Positions 11,413 through 12,217 of a DNA stretch of 12,217 bases are shown in pieces. Source of the DNA: JAZNUH01 sp045592225 (GTDB lineage: Bacteria; Bacillota; Clostridia; UMGS1883; UMGS1540). The notes beneath the pieces were generated by a model that ran no database searches, was not told where the DNA came from, and saw only the letters and a program-made list of their open reading frames with translations. Location of the stretch: contig JAZNUH010000120.1 in the NCBI GenBank assembly GCA_045592225.1, positions 1-12,217 on the forward strand. The letters are read 5' to 3'. The translations under genes and the position numbers were made by a program. Every line of letters starts with the position of its first letter. Position 1 is the first letter of the stretch.

Positions 11413-12217
11413 ATTTATATTCAACCTTTATATCATCCTGAATTTCTGCATTTTTTACGTGAAAAACTTCTACTCGTGCTTCTTCGTTGCCCTCAACCGC
11501 AAAGGTATTGCCTTTAAAAACTGCAGTTTCAACATTATCAAAGCAAACCACCCTCGGTCCGGCAAGGCTGAAGTCATTATCCAGCACCTGTATTTTGCGG
11601 TGGAAGTACTTGCCCTCCTCCACGGCTTTTCTGGGGCAGCAACATATTGTAACAAAGGTTGGCCTGTTATACATACATCCTTCAAAGCGGTTGTTTCTTA
11701 TAATTACATCCTGCACGCCGCCCGACTCGTACCAGTAATCACCGTTGGCTTCAAACTGTATTGAACACGCGGGTGAACGGAATATGTTATCCTCCACCAC
11801 TATTTTACCGCGGCTTGCAAGCAGTATACTGCGCGCCCTGTTTTTCTGAATTGTGTTGCGGCGGAAATAAAGGTCGGCATATCTGCTTATGTTTTCTGCG
11901 CTGTCGCCAACGCATACATCTTCGGTTGTTTCGTCAACAGTAAGCCGAACAATATCCGAATTTATGTATTCCACAGCTGTAATTGTCTTGCATGTGTAAG
12001 GAATAAGGGTATCCGGCTTTAAAATCTGTATTTTTTCTCCGGGGTAGAACATACGTATACCCTTTGCCGCTTCGTGTATCTCTTTTACAAATATTTCTTT
12101 TTCGCCTTTATTTACAACCTTTGTGTACATACCGTGAATATTGAGTGCATCGCCAAGCTGACCCTCAAAGAAGCAATCCTCAACAGTTACGGTGCCTGTG
12201 CAATTTATGAAATGTGT
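11411..12217 (-). CDS. Right-handed beta-helix glycosidase, GH110 alpha-1,3-galactosidase-like (C-terminal part, 5' end outside the window)
   Basis: The reading frame is open to the window edge, giving 268 residues; the ATG at 12130 is internal because residues upstream of it continue the same fold (TGTVTVEDCFFEGQ, GDALNIHG). Regions in order: beta-helix rungs ending in ALNIHGMY, an inserted small beta domain with FYPGEKIQIL and CVGDSAENIS, then further rungs with NRARSILLASRGKIVVEDN, the YWYESGG segment and VIIRNNRFEG. This order resembles GH110 exo-alpha-1,3-galactosidases, which remove terminal galactose from blood-group-B-type or linear glycans. The GH110 assignment is from remembered family pattern. 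At the conserved loop before ALNIHG many relatives have, as I recall, two acidic residues (DDA); here one is Gly (GDA), so activity is uncertain. A signal peptide, if any, would be outside the window. It converges on the LysR gene. Confidence 0.72.
   Translation of the reverse strand, partial: THFINCTGTVTVEDCFFEGQLGDALNIHGMYTKVVNKGEKEIFVKEIHEAAKGIRMFYPGEKIQILKPDTLIPYTCKTITAVEYINSDIVRLTVDETTEDVCVGDSAENISRYADLYFRRNTIQKNRARSILLASRGKIVVEDNIFRSPACSIQFEANGDYWYESGGVQDVIIRNNRFEGCMYNRPTFVTICCCPRKAVEEGKYFHRKIQVLDNDFSLAGPRVVCFDNVETAVFKGNTFAVEGNEEARVEVFHVKNAEIQDDIKVEYK

Noticed and set aside
12128..12130. ATG at 12130 as the start of the beta-helix protein
   Set aside because: The frame stays open to the window edge and the upstream residues (TGTVTVEDCFFEGQ) continue the beta-helix, so this Met is internal.

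Overview
The window most resembles a chromosomal segment from a Firmicute of the class Clostridia. The evidence is an AT-leaning composition, strong AGGAGG-type ribosome binding sites, near-consensus sigma-A promoters, short U-tailed terminators, and proteins of clostridial character such as the TetM-like GTPase fused to a YacP/Rae1-type nuclease. No mobile element, CRISPR array, tRNA or rRNA was seen. Nearly all of it is coding; the longest non-coding gap is about 175 bases.

Layout, read along the minus strand where most genes lie. At the right edge, a beta-helix protein resembling GH110 alpha-1,3-galactosidases runs in from outside the window, so its 5' end is missing. It ends at a bidirectional terminator shared with a plus-strand LysR-type regulator. 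The regulator is divergent from an aspartate ammonia-lyase gene (aspA). Their two promoters occupy the same 32 bp as an almost symmetrical dyad, and a second dyad lies in the regulator's leader, so the regulator probably controls aspA and itself.

Downstream of the aspA terminator a new promoter opens an operon with a flavodoxin-domain protein and an 867-residue TetM/EF-G-like ribosomal GTPase whose C-terminus is a complete NYN/YacP (Rae1-like) RNase domain. This fusion is the most interesting object in the window. It joins a module that visits the ribosomal A site to a module whose stand-alone homologue cuts mRNA in the A site.

Right after its stop codon a perfect-consensus promoter (TTGACA, 17 bp, TATAAT) drives a tightly packed run of seven genes: a GT4-like glycosyltransferase, capE and capF (two steps towards UDP-L-FucNAc), a Dabb-family protein, a YhbY-type RNA-binding protein, a second sugar-nucleotide SDR, and a secreted lipoprotein. 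The run ends at a hairpin at the left edge. The sugar genes suggest surface polysaccharide synthesis with a 6-deoxy-amino sugar. The third enzyme of the L-FucNAc route (CapG/WbjD/FnlC) is not in the window, and a ribosome-assembly gene embedded among sugar genes is unusual.

Several start codons were moved from the longest open frame to an internal ATG because a good Shine-Dalgarno sequence lies inside the longer frame (capE, yhbY, the SDR and the flavodoxin).
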